NCBI GenBank assembly: GCA_019058135.1
Contig: JAHLWE010000463.1
Coordinates: 1 to 8,434, forward strand
Direction of reading: 5' to 3'
Source: Promethearchaeota archaeon
Lineage (GTDB): Archaea; Asgardarchaeota; Lokiarchaeia; Sigyniarchaeales; SOKP01
Length of the DNA stretch: 8,434 nucleotides
Of this stretch, positions 6,600 through 8,434 are shown in pieces. Each line of letters opens with the position of its first letter. Within the stretch, counting starts at the first letter, position 1. The notes beneath the pieces are model-generated. The model saw nothing but the letters and a program-made list of their open reading frames with translations. It was not told the DNA's origin and searched no databases. The position numbers were made by a program, and so were the translations under genes.

Positions 6600-7953
6600 A
6601 TTATATTTAAAAACACTTTCTCCAATTCATGTTGGAAGTGGAGAACAAGCCAATGGGTTATCTTATATAGTTGATTCCTCAAAAATATATTTTCTTGATT
6701 TTGAGCAACTTTTAAAAATATTTTCTGAATCTCAATTTTCAGAATTTGTCAAATGGATAGAGGAAAATACTACGCGAATAGAAAGAGAAGGAAACTGGGA
6801 CAGAAAAAGACAATTACAACGAGAATTTAATTTAAAGACCTTTATTAAATCTCAATTAAGAAACAATGAATTATTTAAAAAAGTATTTGAAAGTTCCAAA
6901 TATCAACTACCAACTTTTGGTCGAATATATGACAATGTTAATATTGACTATTTTATTAAGGCTCCAGATAACAAGCCTTACATTCCTGGTAGTGAAATTA
7001 AGGGAGCTTTCCGTACCGCTGTTTTATATCAATTGTTGAAACAAAATGATAATTATAATGAACTAAAAAATGAAATTTTAAAATTTAAAGAGCGCTTTAA
7101 AAATTCCCTTCCGCTTGTTAAGGATAAAAAAACAGGCTGGTTTATAAATGAGAGCGACTTAGGGTCAATTTCTGATGAGGAACTACAGAGAATTTTTGGT
7201 GAAAAAAGAGCCAGGGGAATTAAAGAGAATATTAAAAAAGGCAATAAGGCAAAAATTCAAGTTAAGAATATTAAAAATACCCTTGTTAAAGAAATGAACA
7301 AAATTGAAGAAAATATGCAAATAAGACTAATGCGAGGATTAGATAAAGATGCAAAATATGATGTTTTGAAACTCTTATCCATTTCTGATAGTGAAGATAA
7401 AAAACCTGAAGATTGCTTATTTGTTTCTCCAATAAAGGTGGTTGGTGAAAGGTTCACTTTATTTTATGAACTTTGTAAAGAAGGTGCTGAATTTATCTCC
7501 CCCTTTTCTTTAAGTTCCAATAGTCTTATAAGCTCCACCTTAGGTTTTTCAGAAAATCAAAGAAGAATAATCCACTCGGTAGATAATTTACTTCAATACT
7601 GTTATGAGTTTTCAGAACGACTATTAAAAGAAGAAATAAAATATTTTGAAAGGTCTGAACATTCTGAATTCTCTTCCATTATTCAGAAATTAAAGGAAAT
7701 AAAGAAACAGAACACTCTTAAAGCCCCACTGATTCATATTGGAAAAGGGCAAGGATATCTTAGTTTAACTGTAAATATGCTAATTAAAGATAAAGATCCA
7801 GATTTATATAATAGTGTTATTGTTCACGCCACTAAAGGTAAAAGCTATTCAAGCAATTTTCCTAAAACCAGACGTGTAGTTGTAATTCAAAGAAAGAATC
7901 AGAAAAATTATCTTCCTTTAGGCTGGATAAAGCTTACAGTACAAACAAACTAA
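6592..7953 (+). CDS. csm5: Type III-A RAMP subunit Csm5 (crRNA 3'-end cap)
   Basis: Csm5 caps the head of the Csm complex at the crRNA 3' end and is needed for crRNA maturation in studied systems. The 453-aa protein has the signature start LKTLSPIHVGSGE (6-18) and YIVDSSKIYFLDFEQLL (25-41). The RAMP motif YIPGSEIKGAFRTAVLY (130-146) follows. Near the C-terminus are HIGKGQGYLSL (382-392) and FPKTRR...LPLGWIKL (423-448). The region around 150-265 is charged, rich in Lys and Glu and probably helical. The protein is somewhat long for the family, and this region seems to account for it. AGGGGAG (6581-6587) lies 4 nt before the ATG, inside csm4, and the first 8 nt overlap csm4. It is the last cas gene seen; no terminator separates it from array 2. 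Confidence 0.94.
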   Translation: MDKLYLKTLSPIHVGSGEQANGLSYIVDSSKIYFLDFEQLLKIFSESQFSEFVKWIEENTTRIEREGNWDRKRQLQREFNLKTFIKSQLRNNELFKKVFESSKYQLPTFGRIYDNVNIDYFIKAPDNKPYIPGSEIKGAFRTAVLYQLLKQNDNYNELKNEILKFKERFKNSLPLVKDKKTGWFINESDLGSISDEELQRIFGEKRARGIKENIKKGNKAKIQVKNIKNTLVKEMNKIEENMQIRLMRGLDKDAKYDVLKLLSISDSEDKKPEDCLFVSPIKVVGERFTLFYELCKEGAEFISPFSLSSNSLISSTLGFSENQRRIIHSVDNLLQYCYEFSERLLKEEIKYFERSEHSEFSSIIQKLKEIKKQNTLKAPLIHIGKGQGYLSLTVNMLIKDKDPDLYNSVIVHATKGKSYSSNFPKTRRVVVIQRKNQKNYLPLGWIKLTVQTN

Positions 7954-8029
7954 AAAATCATCAATAAACCTAAGAAGTTTCAATTTACTATGGATTAATA
8001 CACCACGTAATAATAATTTTAAAACTTAG
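7954..8029. other. Short gap between csm5 and array 2, no clear leader or terminator
   Basis: These 76 bp hold no gene. I see no GC-rich hairpin with a T-tract, so operon transcripts may run into array 2. GTTTCAAT at 7977-7984 is the exact reverse complement of the repeat tag ATTGAAAC. ACCTAAG (7968-7974) is inverted as CTTAGGT at 8025-8031, the last bases of which enter the first repeat. The stretch is shorter than a typical CRISPR leader, which fits array 2 lacking its own active leader at this end. Confidence 0.4.
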
Positions 8030-8105
8030 GTAGAAATAATAGACCTGAATAAGAAGGGATTGAAACCAAATTGCCCTTTTCTCGCTTTCAGTATAGGGCT
8101 TTCCT

Positions 8106-8142
8106 GTAGAAATAATTGACCTGAGTAAAAAGGGATTAAAAT
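8106..8142 (+). repeat. Degenerate internal repeat with altered 5' tag
   Basis: The tag of this copy reads ATTAAAAT instead of ATTGAAAC (changes at 8138 and 8142). Positions 6 and 20 also differ from the consensus, as in the terminal repeat of array 1. It would supply the 5' tag of the crRNA from spacer 8143-8181. Confidence 0.85.
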
Positions 8143-8181
8143 AGCACGGACTTCGGGCGTTCCCAGCTCGCTTGAGTTGAT
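8143..8181 (-). other. Spacer resembling antisense 16S rRNA (helix 44 region)
   Basis: The 39-nt spacer has 23 G or C bases (59%), far above the surrounding DNA. Its reverse complement contains GAGCTGGGAACGCCCGAAG followed by TCCGTG. Aligned by hand to the Bacillus subtilis 16S rRNA stretch that starts GTCACACCACGAGAG and ends CCCGAAGTCGGTGAG (sequence from memory), 26 of 39 positions agree with no gaps. This corresponds to about E. coli positions 1405-1443. A crRNA made from the + strand would be complementary to the rRNA. Whether it matches the host or another organism cannot be told here. Confidence 0.6.
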
Positions 8182-8434
8182 GTATAAATAATTGACCTGA
8201 AGAAAAAGGGATTGAAACTATATAAGACCATTGCCAATAGCCATTGATATTTCCCGTAGATATAATTGACCTGAAGAAAAAGGGATTGAAACAAGACCTA
8301 TCCATAAAAGTAGCAAAGAAGTTCTTTTTCGTAGATATAATTGACCTGAATAAAAAGGGATTGAAACATAACTACTTGTTCTATTTTACAGTCAGTAATT
8401 CTTTCAACGTAGATATAATTGACCTGAATAAAAA

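Larger units (their letters stand above)
8030..8434 (+). CRISPR. CRISPR array 2 (six repeats seen, continues past the window)
   Basis: Repeats lie at 8030-8066, 8106-8142, 8182-8218, 8256-8292, 8331-8367 and 8409-8434, the last cut by the window edge. Spacers are 8067-8105 (39 nt), 8143-8181 (39), 8219-8255 (37), 8293-8330 (38) and 8368-8408 (41). The repeat family and orientation are those of array 1. The three repeats nearest csm5 are the divergent ones. The first has changes at positions 6, 12 and 24. The second has A at 6, G at 20 and a broken tag (ATTAAAAT). The third has T at position 4. The three to the right match the consensus, apart from position 21. With + strand reading, the worn repeats are at the 5' end, the opposite of the usual leader-distal wear. 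Confidence 0.97.

Noticed and set aside
7062..7386. Charged middle of csm5 as a fused extra domain
   Set aside because: It keeps the frame and the flanking RAMP motifs, and looks like a lysine-rich helical insert without any recognisable motif.
7968..8031. Inverted pair ACCTAAG / CTTAGGT between csm5 and array 2 as a terminator
   Set aside because: The loop is about 50 nt, the stem only 7 bp, and there is no T-tract; the right arm overlaps the first repeat.
7988..8305. A 105-aa - strand open frame across array 2
   Set aside because: It is the antisense reading of repeats and spacers, with a peptide repeating at the repeat period; no gene support.

Overview
The window holds a type III-A (Csm) CRISPR-Cas effector locus on the + strand, lying between two CRISPR arrays that share the same 37-bp repeat family. 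The DNA is strongly AT-rich. The genes have clear AGGAGG-type ribosome binding sites and are packed head to tail, which points to an AT-rich bacterium (possibly an anaerobe or thermophile). I cannot name a taxon from this sequence.

Layout: the last three repeats of one array (1-179), whose final repeat is degenerate; a 127-bp AT-rich gap; cas6 (307-1275); cas10/csm1 (1292-4009); csm2 (4014-4457); csm3 (4480-5382); a 74-bp gap; csm4 (5457-6599, TTG start); csm5 (6592-7953, overlapping csm4 by 8 nt); a 76-bp gap; then a second array from 8030 that runs off the right edge. Repeats in both arrays end in ATTGAAAC, the usual 8-nt crRNA 5' tag, so both arrays read in the same direction as the genes.

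How it works: Cas6 cuts the precursor crRNA inside the repeats. Csm1 to Csm5 assemble on the crRNA, with Csm4 at the tag end, Csm3 as backbone, Csm2 as the small subunit and Csm5 at the 3' end. Binding of complementary RNA activates Cas10, which here keeps both its HD nuclease motif and its GGDD cyclase motif. No cas1, cas2, csm6 or other cyclic-oligoadenylate effector is present in the window.

Two observations stand out. First, the residue of Csm3 that aligns with the target-RNA-cleaving aspartate (D33 of Streptococcus thermophilus Csm3) is tyrosine (Y39), so the complex may bind and signal without slicing its target. Second, the spacer at 8143-8181 is about 59% GC, and its reverse complement matches, without gaps over its whole length, the helix-44 region near the 3' end of bacterial 16S rRNA as I remember it. 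A crRNA from it would be antisense to 16S rRNA. The repeat just before this spacer has a mutated 5' tag. Another spacer (105-142) reads in reverse complement like the N-terminus of a B12-binding mutase subunit, a second hint of spacers matching ordinary cellular transcripts.
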